Notes: a model not told the origin generated them from the letters alone. A stretch of 18,717 nt of DNA from Sulfurimonas sp. (GCA_026987995.1 JALSMC010000112.1:1-18717), one strand, 5' to 3'; numbered from the stretch's first letter, positions 5,761-13,880 are shown. A program made the numbers and translations.

Positions 5761-6822
5761 CTAACGAATCTTAAGGCTGATGAGTGCAAGAAGGTTTGAG
5801 AGTATAGCAATAATCCAAAAACGCACGATTATTTTGTTCTCAGCCCAGTTTTTCATCTCAAAATGATGATGAATAGGTGCCATTAAAAAAATTCTTTTTT
5901 TGCGAAGTTTAAAACTACCCACTTGTAAAATTACAGAAAGTGTTTCTATGACAAATATAGAACCTATAAGAATGAGGAGCACTTCACTTTTGGAGATAAT
6001 AGCCATGTATCCTAAAAATGCTCCAATAGAGAGTGAACCGCTATCACCCATAAACACTTCTGCGGGGTGGCAGTTATGCCAAAGAAATGCGAAAAGTGAT
6101 CCACTTAAGGCACTTGCAATGATGATGACTTCGCCTATGTTAAAGTGAGGTAAAAGAAGATACTCACTAATTTTTATATGTCCAATCGCATAAACAATGA
6201 TGCTTAAAGTGGTGAGTGAAATAATGGAAGGAACAGTAGCAAGCCCATCAAGACCATCTGTTAAGTTTACCGCATTTGATGTCCCCACAATTACCATTAT
6301 CCACAGAATAAGCGAAAATGCACCCATACTTATAAGAGGGTGTTTTAAAAATGGAAGATAAAAATCTGTGTTGAAGTCTGCAACAAAGCATAAGAATGAA
6401 GCGATAAGTAGAGCAGAAACAACTTGTAAAGCGAATTTAGTTCTGGCTTTTAGACCTGCAAGGTTTTCGTTTTTTCTGATTTTTGCATAGTCGTCTTGAA
6501 AACCAATAAGGGAAAATAAAATAAGGGTTAAAAGTGCACCAACTGCATAAAAGTTAGAAAAATTAATAGTTAAAAGGGAGGCTACAATAGTCGCACCAAT
6601 AAATACAATACCACCCATAGTTGGGGTAGATGCTTTTTCTTTATGACGCTCGGGTGCCCATTCGTTAATTGGTTGTACACTTGATGTTCTTTGTGCCCAT
6701 CGTATAAAAAGAGGGAGTAAAATGAGTGTAAATACAAGTGCTAAAAAGAAAGAAATTCCTGCACGAATACTGATGTAACCTAAAATGTTTATGTTGAAAA
6801 ATTCGTGTAGCCAGTATAGCAA
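5761..6822 (-). CDS. mraY: Phospho-N-acetylmuramoyl-pentapeptide-transferase
   Basis: MraY transfers phospho-MurNAc-pentapeptide from UDP to undecaprenyl phosphate, forming lipid I, the first membrane step of peptidoglycan synthesis. The 353-residue protein has about ten hydrophobic segments. Active-site signatures are present: the aspartate pair in GFQDDYAK (D110-D111), NLTDGLDGLA (186-195) with the nucleophile-region aspartate, FMGDSGSLSIG (257-267) and the histidine triplet APIHHHFEM (315-323). The start is a TTG at 6822, with AGGAAA just upstream on the minus strand; no ATG lies near the expected N-terminus. It is not in a division/cell-wall cluster here. It pairs with purN downstream and diverges from gpmI, sharing an 86-base promoter gap. 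Confidence 0.97.
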   Translation of the reverse strand: MLYWLHEFFNINILGYISIRAGISFFLALVFTLILLPLFIRWAQRTSSVQPINEWAPERHKEKASTPTMGGIVFIGATIVASLLTINFSNFYAVGALLTLILFSLIGFQDDYAKIRKNENLAGLKARTKFALQVVSALLIASFLCFVADFNTDFYLPFLKHPLISMGAFSLILWIMVIVGTSNAVNLTDGLDGLATVPSIISLTTLSIIVYAIGHIKISEYLLLPHFNIGEVIIIASALSGSLFAFLWHNCHPAEVFMGDSGSLSIGAFLGYMAIISKSEVLLILIGSIFVIETLSVILQVGSFKLRKKRIFLMAPIHHHFEMKNWAENKIIVRFWIIAILSNLLALISLKIR

Positions 6823-6863
6823 TATGTTTCCTATTAGTTATCTGTTTGTATTTTTAAAGTGAC

Positions 6864-6876
6864 ATTATAGTATAAT
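6864..6876. promoter_or_regulatory. Back-to-back divergent -10 boxes for mraY and gpmI
   Basis: The 13-base palindrome attata-g-tataat contains TATAAT on the plus strand (6871-6876, toward gpmI) and TATAAT on the minus strand (6869-6864, toward mraY), one base apart. The predicted leaders are about 26 and 35 bases. Two polymerases could not occupy both boxes at once. Confidence 0.55.
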
Positions 6877-6908
6877 CCTAAAATAAATTTACATTAATAG
6901 GAATAAAG

Positions 6909-8384
6909 TTGAGCAAAAAAGCAATTTTAGTCATCACTGATGGTATTGGTTATTCTGATAAAACAGAGTTTAATGCATTTTATAATGCAAGTAAACCAAC
7001 ATACGACAAACTTTTTAAAGAGACACCACACTCACTTATAGACACATTTGGTTTAAGTGTTGGTCTTCCTGAGGGTCAGATGGGAAATTCTGAAGTAGGG
7101 CATATGAGTATCGGTAGTGGTCGCGTTTTGTATCAAGACTTAGTAAAAATTTCTTTAGCATTGAGTGAAAATAGTTTAGAATCAAACGCAGAGTTACAAA
7201 AACTTTTAGGCACTTCTGATAGACTTCATTTAATAGGTCTGATGAGTGATGGTGGTGTCCATTCTCACATCGATCATTTCATGGGTTTAGCAGATATTGC
7301 AGCTAAAGCGGGTAAGAAGGTTTTTCTACATCTTATAACTGATGGTCGTGATGTTTCTCCTACTTCTGCACAAAAGTATTTAAAAAAAGTACATGAACAT
7401 TTAAATGAAAATGTAAGTATCGCTACAATTTCAGGTCGTTTTTACTCTATGGATAGAGATAATCGTTGGCAGAGAATTAAACGCGGGTACGATGCTATGG
7501 TAAATGCTGAGCCAAAAACTGGTTTTAACCCTGAGGCTTATATAGGACATTCGTATTCTCTTGGTGAAACAGATGAGTTTGTTGAACCAGTCGCGTTTGA
7601 TGGTTATGAGGGCATGCTTGAGGGTGATAGTGTTCTTACTGTAAACTTTAGAAGTGATAGAATGCGTGAACTGGTTACGGCACTTGGAGCAAAAGAGTTT
7701 AGCGAATTTAGTAAAGAAGATATGAGCTTAAACATCGCTACGATTACAGAGTACGATAAAAGTTTTCCATATCCTGTACTTTTTAGAAAAGATGTTCCTA
7801 AAAACACACTTGCTGAGGTCATAGCAAATGCAGATTTAAAGCAACTTCATACTGCTGAAACAGAAAAGTATGCGCATGTTACTTTTTTCCTCAATGGTGG
7901 TATAGATGAGCCGTATCAGAATGAAACGCGAGTGCTCATTCCTTCTCCTGATGTAAAAACTTACGATATGCAACCTGAGATGAGTTGTAGTGCAGTTGGA
8001 AATACTGTTTTAGAGGCAATGGAGAGTGAGTATGACTTCATAGTTGTAAACTTTGCAAATGGTGATATGGTTGGACATACTGGTGACTTTGAAGCTGCTA
8101 AAGAAGCAGTAAACGCAGTAGATACACAGCTAGGAAAGATAGTTGCAAAAGCTAAAGAGCTTGACTATGCTCTTGTCATCACTTCGGATCATGGAAACTG
8201 TGAAGAGATGAAAGATGATGAGGGAAATACTTTAACAAATCATACAGTTGGTAAGGTTTGGTGTTTTGTCGAAGCTGAGGGTGTTACTAAAGTAGAAACA
8301 GGGGCTTTAAACAACATCGCACCGACAGTTTTAAAACTTATGGGTCTTGATATCCCATCTGAGATGGATCACTCTCTTATATAA
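6909..8384 (+). CDS. gpmI: 2,3-bisphosphoglycerate-independent phosphoglycerate mutase
   Basis: GpmI interconverts 3- and 2-phosphoglycerate through a phosphoserine intermediate that depends on divalent metal, in glycolysis and gluconeogenesis. The 491-residue length is slightly shorter than the usual 505-515. D11 in VITDGIGYSD is a metal ligand, and S61 in QMGNSEVGH (58-65) is the catalytic serine. Further alkaline-phosphatase-superfamily metal sites are ANGDMVGHTGDFEAA and TSDHGNCEEM in the C-terminal part, with NHTVGKV following. The start is a TTG at 6909, preceded by AGGAA around 6899-6903; MSKKAILVITDG is the expected N-terminus. It is the first gene of the rightward block and is followed by three hairpins before fabG. 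Confidence 0.97.
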   Translation: MSKKAILVITDGIGYSDKTEFNAFYNASKPTYDKLFKETPHSLIDTFGLSVGLPEGQMGNSEVGHMSIGSGRVLYQDLVKISLALSENSLESNAELQKLLGTSDRLHLIGLMSDGGVHSHIDHFMGLADIAAKAGKKVFLHLITDGRDVSPTSAQKYLKKVHEHLNENVSIATISGRFYSMDRDNRWQRIKRGYDAMVNAEPKTGFNPEAYIGHSYSLGETDEFVEPVAFDGYEGMLEGDSVLTVNFRSDRMRELVTALGAKEFSEFSKEDMSLNIATITEYDKSFPYPVLFRKDVPKNTLAEVIANADLKQLHTAETEKYAHVTFFLNGGIDEPYQNETRVLIPSPDVKTYDMQPEMSCSAVGNTVLEAMESEYDFIVVNFANGDMVGHTGDFEAAKEAVNAVDTQLGKIVAKAKELDYALVITSDHGNCEEMKDDEGNTLTNHTVGKVWCFVEAEGVTKVETGALNNIAPTVLKLMGLDIPSEMDHSLI

Positions 8385-8386
8385 AC

Positions 8387-8458
8387 GCCAAAGGAAGTAA
8401 TTCCTTTGGCTACGTTAACACTGAGTTTTCTTCAGCAGAAAGCTCGCGCACTTTGTGC
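8387..8458 (+). terminator. Cluster of three hairpins between gpmI and fabG
   Basis: A perfect 10 bp stem with 4-base loop (gccaaaggaa-gtaa-ttcctttggc, 8387-8410) begins two bases after the gpmI stop codon. A 9 bp stem with one G-U pair follows (gagttttct..agaaagctc, 8423-8445), then a small gcac-ttt-gtgc stem (8448-8458). None is followed by a clean T-tract, so these may be partial terminators or 3'-end stabilisers instead of full stops. Confidence 0.45.
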
Positions 8459-8489
8459 TTTAAATAAAATGAATAAAAGGAACTTTTGA

Positions 8490-9236
8490 ATGAAATTTAG
8501 TGGAAAAAATGTTTTAGTAACAGGGGCAAGCCGTGGAATTGGGGCTGAGATAGCAAAAACTTTAGCAGGTTTTGGTCTTAAAGTATGGGTAAACTACCGA
8601 AGTGGTGCAAAAGAAGCAGATGCAGTTAAAGAAGCTATAGAAGCTGATGGTGGCACTGCTGCTGTTATCGGTTTTGATGTAAGTGATGAAGCTGCTTATG
8701 TAGATGCGATAAAAACTATTGTAAGTAGTGATGGCGAATTATCTTACCTTGTAAACAATGCAGGTATTACAAACGATAAACTAGCACTTCGTATGAAAAC
8801 AGAAGATTTTATGTCGGTGATAAATGCAAACTTGACGGCTACTTTTATAGGAAGTCGTGAGTTTTTTAAAGCGGCAAGAAAGAAAAAATTTGGTGCTGTT
8901 GTAAACATTGCTTCAATAGTTGCAGAGACTGGAAATGCAGGACAGACAAACTACACAGCAAGTAAAGGTGGCGTAATCTCTATGACTAAATCTTTCGCAC
9001 AGGAATCGGCAACAAGTGGTATAAGATATAACTCTTTAACTCCTGGTTTTATCTCTACAGAGATGACTGAAGTACTGAGTGATGAGATAAAAGATGCGAT
9101 AAACGCGAAGATTCCTATGAATAGAATGGGTCAAGCTAAAGAAGTGGCTGAGGCAACAGCATTTTTACTCTCTGATCATGCAAGTTATATTACAGGTGAA
9201 ACACTCAAAGTAAATGGTGGAATGAATATGGCATAA
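8490..9236 (+). CDS. fabG: 3-oxoacyl-[ACP] reductase
   Basis: FabG reduces beta-ketoacyl-ACP to beta-hydroxyacyl-ACP with NADPH, the first reduction of each fatty-acid elongation cycle. It is a classical short-chain dehydrogenase of 248 residues. The cofactor motif is TGASRGIG (11-18), the structural NNAG is at 89-92, and the catalytic residues are N113, S142, Y155 and K159 (NYTASKGG). The ATG is preceded by AAAAGGAA at good spacing. It lies immediately before acpP, fabF and accA, whose products act in the same pathway, which makes FabG much more likely than another dehydrogenase of the family. Confidence 0.96.
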   Translation: MKFSGKNVLVTGASRGIGAEIAKTLAGFGLKVWVNYRSGAKEADAVKEAIEADGGTAAVIGFDVSDEAAYVDAIKTIVSSDGELSYLVNNAGITNDKLALRMKTEDFMSVINANLTATFIGSREFFKAARKKKFGAVVNIASIVAETGNAGQTNYTASKGGVISMTKSFAQESATSGIRYNSLTPGFISTEMTEVLSDEIKDAINAKIPMNRMGQAKEVAEATAFLLSDHASYITGETLKVNGGMNMA

Positions 9237-9257
9237 TGGCTTTTTTTAAGCTAGATT

Positions 9258-9266
9258 TGCTATAAT
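9258..9266 (+). promoter_or_regulatory. Extended -10 promoter of acpP
   Basis: TGCTATAAT is an extended -10 element (TG at 9258-9259, TATAAT at 9261-9266) in the fabG-acpP gap, with a T-run upstream at 9241-9247. It predicts a start near 9273 and a leader of about 25 bases. It would allow acyl carrier protein, needed in large amount, to be expressed above fabG. Confidence 0.55.
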
Positions 9267-9297
9267 TATTCGATTAAATTAAAATACAGGAGCTATA

Positions 9298-9525
9298 ATG
9301 GCACTTATCGACGATATTAAAGAAGTAGTAGTAGAACAACTGAGCGTAGACGTAAACGAAGTAAAAGAAGATGCGAAATTCGTAGAAGATTTAGGTGCTG
9401 ATAGCCTAGATGTAGTTGAATTAGTTATGGCTCTTGAAGAAAAATTCGATATCGAAATTCCTGATGATGAAGCTGAAAAAATTCAAACTGTTGCGGATGT
9501 AGTTGCTTACGTAGAAAGCAAGTAG
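9298..9525 (+). CDS. acpP: Acyl carrier protein
   Basis: ACP carries growing acyl chains on a 4'-phosphopantetheine arm for fatty-acid and phospholipid synthesis. The 75-residue acidic protein has the attachment serine S36 in GADSLD (33-38), followed by the recognition helix [13 protein letters not shown]. The start ATG has AGGAG at 9289-9293. It has its own strong promoter and is followed by two hairpins before fabF. Length, charge and context match the primary ACP of fatty-acid synthesis. Confidence 0.97.
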   Translation: MALIDDIKEVVVEQLSVDVNEVKEDAKFVEDLGADSLDVVELVMALEEKFDIEIPDDEAEKIQTVADVVAYVESK

Positions 9526-9537
9526 TCTAAAGCTAAC

Positions 9538-9564
9538 CTAAACTAGGCATTTCGCTTGGTTTAG
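9538..9564 (+). terminator. First hairpin between acpP and fabF
   Basis: The sequence ctaaactaggc-atttc-gcttggtttag forms an 11 bp stem with a few G-U pairs and a 5-base loop, starting 12 bases after the acpP stop codon. No T-run follows. It may be part of an attenuator or a 3'-end stabiliser for the abundant acpP mRNA. Confidence 0.45.
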
Positions 9565-9567
9565 ACC

Positions 9568-9620
9568 AAATACTTTTAAAAATGCATACTTTAGAGAGCA
9601 TGGGTTTTTAAAAGTATTTT
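9568..9620 (+). terminator. Second hairpin between acpP and fabF
   Basis: A perfect 15 bp AT-rich stem (aaatacttttaaaaa at 9568-9582 with tttttaaaagtattt at 9605-9619) is topped by a short tgc/gca stem. It is followed by a T-rich tail leading directly to the fabF ribosome site. It looks like a leaky terminator or a processing site separating acpP from fabF. Confidence 0.5.
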
Positions 9621-9642
9621 ATTATTTATGTGGAGAGTATAT

Positions 9643-10854
9643 ATGAGAAGAGTTGTAGTAACTGGTTTAGGAATGATAAATTCTGTTGGAAATGATAAAG
9701 AGAGTTCTTTTAAAGCTATTTGTGATGGCGAATGTGGAATTGATACTATTACGATTTTTGATCCAGAAAACTATGCTGTTAAAATAGCTGGGGAAGTAAA
9801 AGATTTTGATCCTGCAACTGTTATGGCTCCAAAAGAGGTGAAAAAAGCGGATAGATTTATCCACCTTGGTCTTAAAGCAGCACAGGAAGCTATGCTTGAT
9901 GCAAACCTTCCTGAAGATACTGACTATGAAAGATTTGGTATATCCGCTGGATCTGGTATTGGTGGACTTCCTTCAATCGAGAAAAACTCAATTATATTGA
10001 GTACTCGTGGTCCTCGTCGTATCTCTCCATTTTTTATCCCAGGCGCTTTAGTAAATATGCTTGGTGGTTTTGTATCTATAGAACATGGAACAAAAGGTCC
10101 AAACCTTTCTTCTGTTACAGCTTGTGCAGCAGGAACTCATGCGATTAGTGAAGCATGTAAAACTATTATGTGCAATGGTGCTGAAAAAATGTTAGTTGTA
10201 GCTGCTGAGTCTGCTATAACTGGTGCAGGAATTGGTGGTTTTGCTGCTATGAAAGCACTCTCAACTAACAATGAAAATCCAAAAACAGCTTCTCGTCCTT
10301 TTGATGCAAACCGTGATGGTTTTGTTATGGGAGAGGGTGCAGCTTCTTTAGTTCTAGAAGAGTACGAATCAGCAGTAGCACGTGGTGCTAAAATTTACGG
10401 TGAGATTATCGGTTTTGGTGAGTCTGGTGATGCAAATCATATCACAACTCCATCTCTTGATGGTCCAGCTCGTGCTATGAAAGCCGCTTTCAAGATGGCA
10501 GGTGAGCCTAAGATAGACTATGTAAATGCACATGGAACTTCTACACCTATTAACGATAAAAATGAAACAGCAGCAGTGAAAGAACTTCTCGGTGATACTA
10601 CACCTCCAATGTCTTCTATTAAAGGACAAATCGGACACTGTCTTGGTGCCGCAGGCGGAATAGAAGCAGTAGTATGTTTAATGGCTATGCGTGATGGTAT
10701 ATTACCTCCAACTATCAATAATGCTACAAAAGATGAAAATTGTAACCTAGATTATATTACTGAGGGTGCAAGAACTGCTGAAGTAAATATAACTATGAGT
10801 AACTCGTTTGGTTTTGGTGGCACTAATGGTGTTCTCATCTTCAAAAAAATCTAG
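9643..10854 (+). CDS. fabF: 3-oxoacyl-[ACP] synthase II
   Basis: FabF condenses malonyl-ACP with acyl-ACP to lengthen fatty acids. The protein has 403 residues from the ATG at 9643. That start has GGAG at 9632-9635 just upstream and gives the family N-terminus MRRVVVTGLG; the in-frame ATG at 9628 precedes the ribosome site and adds five unrelated residues. The thiolase-fold catalytic triad is C161 (VTACAAGTHA), H296 (NAHGTSTPIND) and H331 (GQIGHCLGAAGG), with K326 in SSIKG. The C-terminal NSFGFGGTNG loop is intact. No separate promoter can be placed between the hairpins and the start, so it is probably fed by read-through from acpP. accA follows after 15 bases. Confidence 0.97.
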   Translation: MRRVVVTGLGMINSVGNDKESSFKAICDGECGIDTITIFDPENYAVKIAGEVKDFDPATVMAPKEVKKADRFIHLGLKAAQEAMLDANLPEDTDYERFGISAGSGIGGLPSIEKNSIILSTRGPRRISPFFIPGALVNMLGGFVSIEHGTKGPNLSSVTACAAGTHAISEACKTIMCNGAEKMLVVAAESAITGAGIGGFAAMKALSTNNENPKTASRPFDANRDGFVMGEGAASLVLEEYESAVARGAKIYGEIIGFGESGDANHITTPSLDGPARAMKAAFKMAGEPKIDYVNAHGTSTPINDKNETAAVKELLGDTTPPMSSIKGQIGHCLGAAGGIEAVVCLMAMRDGILPPTINNATKDENCNLDYITEGARTAEVNITMSNSFGFGGTNGVLIFKKI

Positions 10855-10869
10855 TTAAAAGGGTTTAAT

Positions 10870-11805
10870 TTGGCTACATACTTAGACTTTGAACATAAAA
10901 TTAAATTTATTCAAGAAGATATCATCTCTGCTCAGGTTCGTCATGACCATACAGCAGTAGAGGAACAAACAGCACGACTAGATAAAGAAGTTGAAAAGAC
11001 TTTCTCAAACTTGAGTGATTTTCAAAAACTACAACTTGCTCGTCATATTGATCGTCCTTATGCACTTGACTATATAAATATAATTATGAAAGATAAGTAT
11101 GAAATTCATGGAGATAGACACTTCCGTGATGATGCGGCTATTATCTGCTATATGGGTTATATTGGCGATGAAAAAGTTATGGTTATTGGTGAGCAAAAAG
11201 GTCGTGGTACGAAAAATAAGTTAAAGCGTAATTTCGGTATGCCTCATCCAGAAGGTTATAGAAAAGCTCTTCGTGCTGCAAAAATGGCTGAAAAGTTTGG
11301 TATGCCAATACTTATGTTAGTAGATACTCCGGGTGCATATCCAGGACTCGGTGCAGAAGAGAGAAACCAATCTGAAGCAATTGCTAGAAACTTGATAGAA
11401 CTAGCAGAAATAGACACTCCAACAGTATCTATAGTTATCGGTGAAGGTGGCTCTGGTGGAGCACTTGCTATCGGTGTTGCAGATAGATTTGCTATGATGC
11501 GCTACTCTGTTTTTTCAGTAATATCTCCAGAAGGTTGTTCTGCTATTCTTTGGAATGACCCTAAAAAGAGTGAAGCTGCAACAAACGCTATGAAAATTAC
11601 ATCAGGTGACTTAAAAGAGTTAGGTTTGATTGATGATATTATCAATGAGCCACTCATAGGTGCACATCGTGAAAAAAGTGCAGCAGCAGATGCAATTTCT
11701 GAGTACTTTTTAGCACAAGTCAAAGATTTAAGAGCTATGAGTAAAGAGGAAAGAATGGATGCCCGTTATAAAAAACTAACAGCCCCTGGTGCTTTTAAAG
11801 AGTAG
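10870..11805 (+). CDS. accA: Acetyl-CoA carboxylase carboxyltransferase subunit alpha
   Basis: AccA pairs with AccD to move the carboxyl group from carboxybiotin to acetyl-CoA, making malonyl-CoA for fatty-acid synthesis. The 311-residue length is typical. Landmarks are [13 protein letters not shown] (76-88), GEQKGRGTK (107-115), the crotonase-like [15 protein letters not shown] (151-165) and the oxyanion-type glycine loop [12 protein letters not shown] (191-202). The start is a TTG at 10870 with AAAGGG at about 10858-10863. It is the last gene of the fatty-acid block. Its final 11 bases overlap the 3' end of the convergent exonuclease gene, leaving no room for a terminator. Confidence 0.97.
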   Translation: MATYLDFEHKIKFIQEDIISAQVRHDHTAVEEQTARLDKEVEKTFSNLSDFQKLQLARHIDRPYALDYINIIMKDKYEIHGDRHFRDDAAIICYMGYIGDEKVMVIGEQKGRGTKNKLKRNFGMPHPEGYRKALRAAKMAEKFGMPILMLVDTPGAYPGLGAEERNQSEAIARNLIELAEIDTPTVSIVIGEGGSGGALAIGVADRFAMMRYSVFSVISPEGCSAILWNDPKKSEAATNAMKITSGDLKELGLIDDIINEPLIGAHREKSAAADAISEYFLAQVKDLRAMSKEERMDARYKKLTAPGAFKE

Positions 11806-12610
11806 ACTCTTTTACTAGCACTTCTTCTTTAAATAGAGGATCAAATTTCGGTCGCTTCAGCCTTGGAGCTGACTTTGAAAATTTTATCAAATCTTCTACA
11901 TTATTTAAACTCTCATTACAATTTTTCAAAGATAAGATAAAAAGACCATAAGTTGTCATCACATCACTCATAGCACGATGGTGTGATGGATTTGGATTAA
12001 GTGCAAACATATCGTTTAAGTAGGATAGTCCATATCTAAACGAAACTACACATCGCTCAGCTAGAGCGAGTGAACAAAGAGGACGATTAAGCAGAGACTC
12101 TAATCCAACTTTTTGCATACTTGCAGAGATAAAGTTATAGTCAAACTTAACATCATGTGCAACAAAAACAGCATCCCCTAAAAAGAGTTTAAACTCCATA
12201 AGCACAGTTTTTAAGTCTGGTGCATCAAGAGTGTCTTCTACTTTTATGCCTGTAAGTTCACTTATGACAGGGTTTATCTCTTTAACAAATACAAGGTTAT
12301 CAAACCTATCAGTTATGACACCATTTTTTACTTTGACAGCAGCAAGCTCTATAATCTGATGCTTATCTATTTTAGAGCCATTTGTTTCAATATCTACTAT
12401 ACAAAATTCGGCATCTTGCATTTTTATATACTTGGTATCGAAGTAAAAATAACCCTGTCTTTTAATAATGTTGATACCTTGAGCCTTTGATATCTCTATA
12501 AACATATCTATACTCTCATCTATTTGAGCTTTTAAAACTTCTAAGGGAAGACCACGAGTTGCTAAACGCGAGACACTTTTTGCATCAAGTGGAAATGATT
12601 TATTGAGCAT
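11795..12610 (-). CDS. DEDDh 3'-5' exonuclease (DnaQ/epsilon-like)
   Basis: The 271-residue protein has the DnaQ-family proofreading exonuclease fold. The metal-binding and catalytic residues are complete: D73 and E75 in IVDIETNGS (71-79), D157 in [10 protein letters not shown] (151-160), and H211 and D216 in HHRAMSDV (210-217). About 65 residues precede the nuclease domain, longer than in the E. coli epsilon subunit, and contain the stretch [18 protein letters not shown]. It could be the polymerase III epsilon subunit, as its Campylobacter relative downstream of rpe is annotated as I recall, or a separate repair exonuclease. The start overlaps the 3' end of trpF by 11 bases, so it is the third gene of an rpe-trpF operon and translationally coupled. 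No clamp-binding motif is obvious to me. Confidence 0.88.
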   Translation of the reverse strand: MLNKSFPLDAKSVSRLATRGLPLEVLKAQIDESIDMFIEISKAQGINIIKRQGYFYFDTKYIKMQDAEFCIVDIETNGSKIDKHQIIELAAVKVKNGVITDRFDNLVFVKEINPVISELTGIKVEDTLDAPDLKTVLMEFKLFLGDAVFVAHDVKFDYNFISASMQKVGLESLLNRPLCSLALAERCVVSFRYGLSYLNDMFALNPNPSHHRAMSDVMTTYGLFILSLKNCNESLNNVEDLIKFSKSAPRLKRPKFDPLFKEEVLVKESTL

Positions 12611-13184
12611 TTTTTATAAAATCTTGTATCTTTTGTGAATCTTTTTTACCATGACTTATCTCAACACCAGAACTGACATCAAGCGCATAAAAGCCGTATT
12701 TTTTTAAACTTGCTACATTAGAGCTATCGAGTCCACCCGCTAGGATTATTTTTGAGCAGTCAATGTCATCAAACCATTCGATATTTATGCGTTTACCTGC
12801 ACCACCATAAGCTTCGCAGTAAGCATCTACAATTCTATACTCATTTTTGTACTCTAAAATATCTTGAGCATTTTTTGCTCGCGATACTTTGAGAAATGGA
12901 ACTTCAAGAGCATTAACTAACTCATCTGTGGGAGTAAAATGAAGTTGTGCAAGTGTAGCACCACTCTCCTTGCAGTGAGTGTTGATAGTTTGGGCAGATT
13001 CATTTACAAAAAGGGCTACTTTTTCTACAAAAGGAGGGAGTTTAGAGATGATTTTTTGAGCATTTAAGGGAGAGATATATCGTGGTGATTTTTCATAAAA
13101 AACAAAACCTAGAGCATCTGCTCCAGCTTCAATTGCAGTCATAGCATCCACGTAAGATGTTATACCACAGATTTTAATTCGCAT
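12600..13184 (-). CDS. trpF: Phosphoribosylanthranilate isomerase
   Basis: TrpF converts phosphoribosylanthranilate to CdRP by an Amadori rearrangement in tryptophan synthesis. It is a 194-residue TIM barrel of normal length. The catalytic cysteine is C6 in KICGIT (4-9) and the catalytic aspartate D120 in RIVDAYCEAYGGAG (117-130). The phosphate-binding loops LAGGLDSSNV (148-157) and DVSSGVE (169-175) are present. Its ATG shares one base with the rpe stop (TAATG) and its 3' end overlaps the exonuclease gene. No other trp gene is in view, so it is separated from a trp operon here. Confidence 0.95.
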   Translation of the reverse strand: MRIKICGITSYVDAMTAIEAGADALGFVFYEKSPRYISPLNAQKIISKLPPFVEKVALFVNESAQTINTHCKESGATLAQLHFTPTDELVNALEVPFLKVSRAKNAQDILEYKNEYRIVDAYCEAYGGAGKRINIEWFDDIDCSKIILAGGLDSSNVASLKKYGFYALDVSSGVEISHGKKDSQKIQDFIKNAQ

Positions 13185-13825
13185 TATATTTGTAAGCTCT
13201 CAATAGCTTTTTTACGGTCTGAATTTTTAAAGACATAAGACCCTGCAACTACAACATCAACACCTGCATCTTTGAGTAGCTTAATGTTTTTATCATTAAC
13301 ACCACCATCTACTTCGATAAGACAGTTCGAATTTATTTTATTTCGCATTACATTTAAACGCGATGCTTTTTCTATGACTGAGTCTATAAAACTCTGTCCA
13401 CCAAAACCAGGGTTTACACTCATAAGAAGTACCATATCTAAGTTTTTTAATAAAAACTCTATAGACTCAGGTGGTGTATGAGGGTTTAAAACGATAGCTG
13501 GTTTAATTCCTAAAGAACGAATTTTTTGAATTAAACGATGTGGATGTTTCTCTTCTTCTATATGAAAAGAGATATACTCAGGTTTGAGGGGTGCAAAAAG
13601 TTCTACAAAAAAAGTATTGTTCTCAACCATTAAGTGAATATCTAAAGGCTTTGTAGCACAAGCAGCTACGGCAGAGACTACAACAGGCCCTATTGTAAGG
13701 TTTGGTACAAAGTGTCCATCCATTACATCTACATGAACAAAGTCACAGCCTGCATTACATATCTCTTCTACATCGCGTTGTAAGTTTCCAAAGTCAGCAG
13801 AGAGAATACTTGGGGCTACTTTCAT
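13184..13825 (-). CDS. rpe: Ribulose-phosphate 3-epimerase
   Basis: Rpe interconverts D-ribulose 5-phosphate and D-xylulose 5-phosphate in the pentose phosphate or Calvin-type carbon flow. It is a 213-residue TIM barrel. APSILSADF (4-12), HVDVMDGHFVPN (31-42, with metal/catalytic H31 and D33), the second histidine H64 in LDIHLMVE, MSVNPGFGGQSF, and the catalytic aspartate in IEVDGGVN are all seen. The ATG at 13825 has AAAGGAA upstream and its own TATAAT box at 13859-13854. It is the first gene of the rpe-trpF-exonuclease operon. Confidence 0.97.
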   Translation of the reverse strand: MKVAPSILSADFGNLQRDVEEICNAGCDFVHVDVMDGHFVPNLTIGPVVVSAVAACATKPLDIHLMVENNTFFVELFAPLKPEYISFHIEEEKHPHRLIQKIRSLGIKPAIVLNPHTPPESIEFLLKNLDMVLLMSVNPGFGGQSFIDSVIEKASRLNVMRNKINSNCLIEVDGGVNDKNIKLLKDAGVDVVVAGSYVFKNSDRKKAIESLQI

Positions 13826-13853
13826 ATCAAATTCCTTTAGTTATATTAGTGAA

Positions 13854-13880
13854 ATTATAGATAAAAGTAGCTTTTTATCT
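13854..13880 (-). promoter_or_regulatory. rpe promoter overlapping the terminator hairpin of the upstream operon
   Basis: On the minus strand an 8 bp stem agataaaa-agctac-ttttatct (13880-13859) overlaps the stop codon of the STAS/CheX gene. The last base of its 3' arm is also the first base of a TATAAT box (13859-13854). The predicted rpe start near 13847 leaves a leader of about 22 bases with a good AAAGGAA ribosome site. Confidence 0.5.

Noticed and set aside
5900..6148. Plus-strand open frame inside mraY
   Set aside because: It is antisense to conserved membrane-enzyme sequence and has no coding features of its own.
9628..9642. Upstream ATG giving fabF five extra residues (MWRVY)
   Set aside because: The ribosome site GGAG lies after this ATG and in front of the ATG at 9643, and the family N-terminus begins at 9643.
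10369..10718. Open frames on the minus strand inside fabF
   Set aside because: They lie antisense to a fully conserved enzyme, have no ribosome site or recognisable domain, and have low-complexity composition typical of shadow frames.
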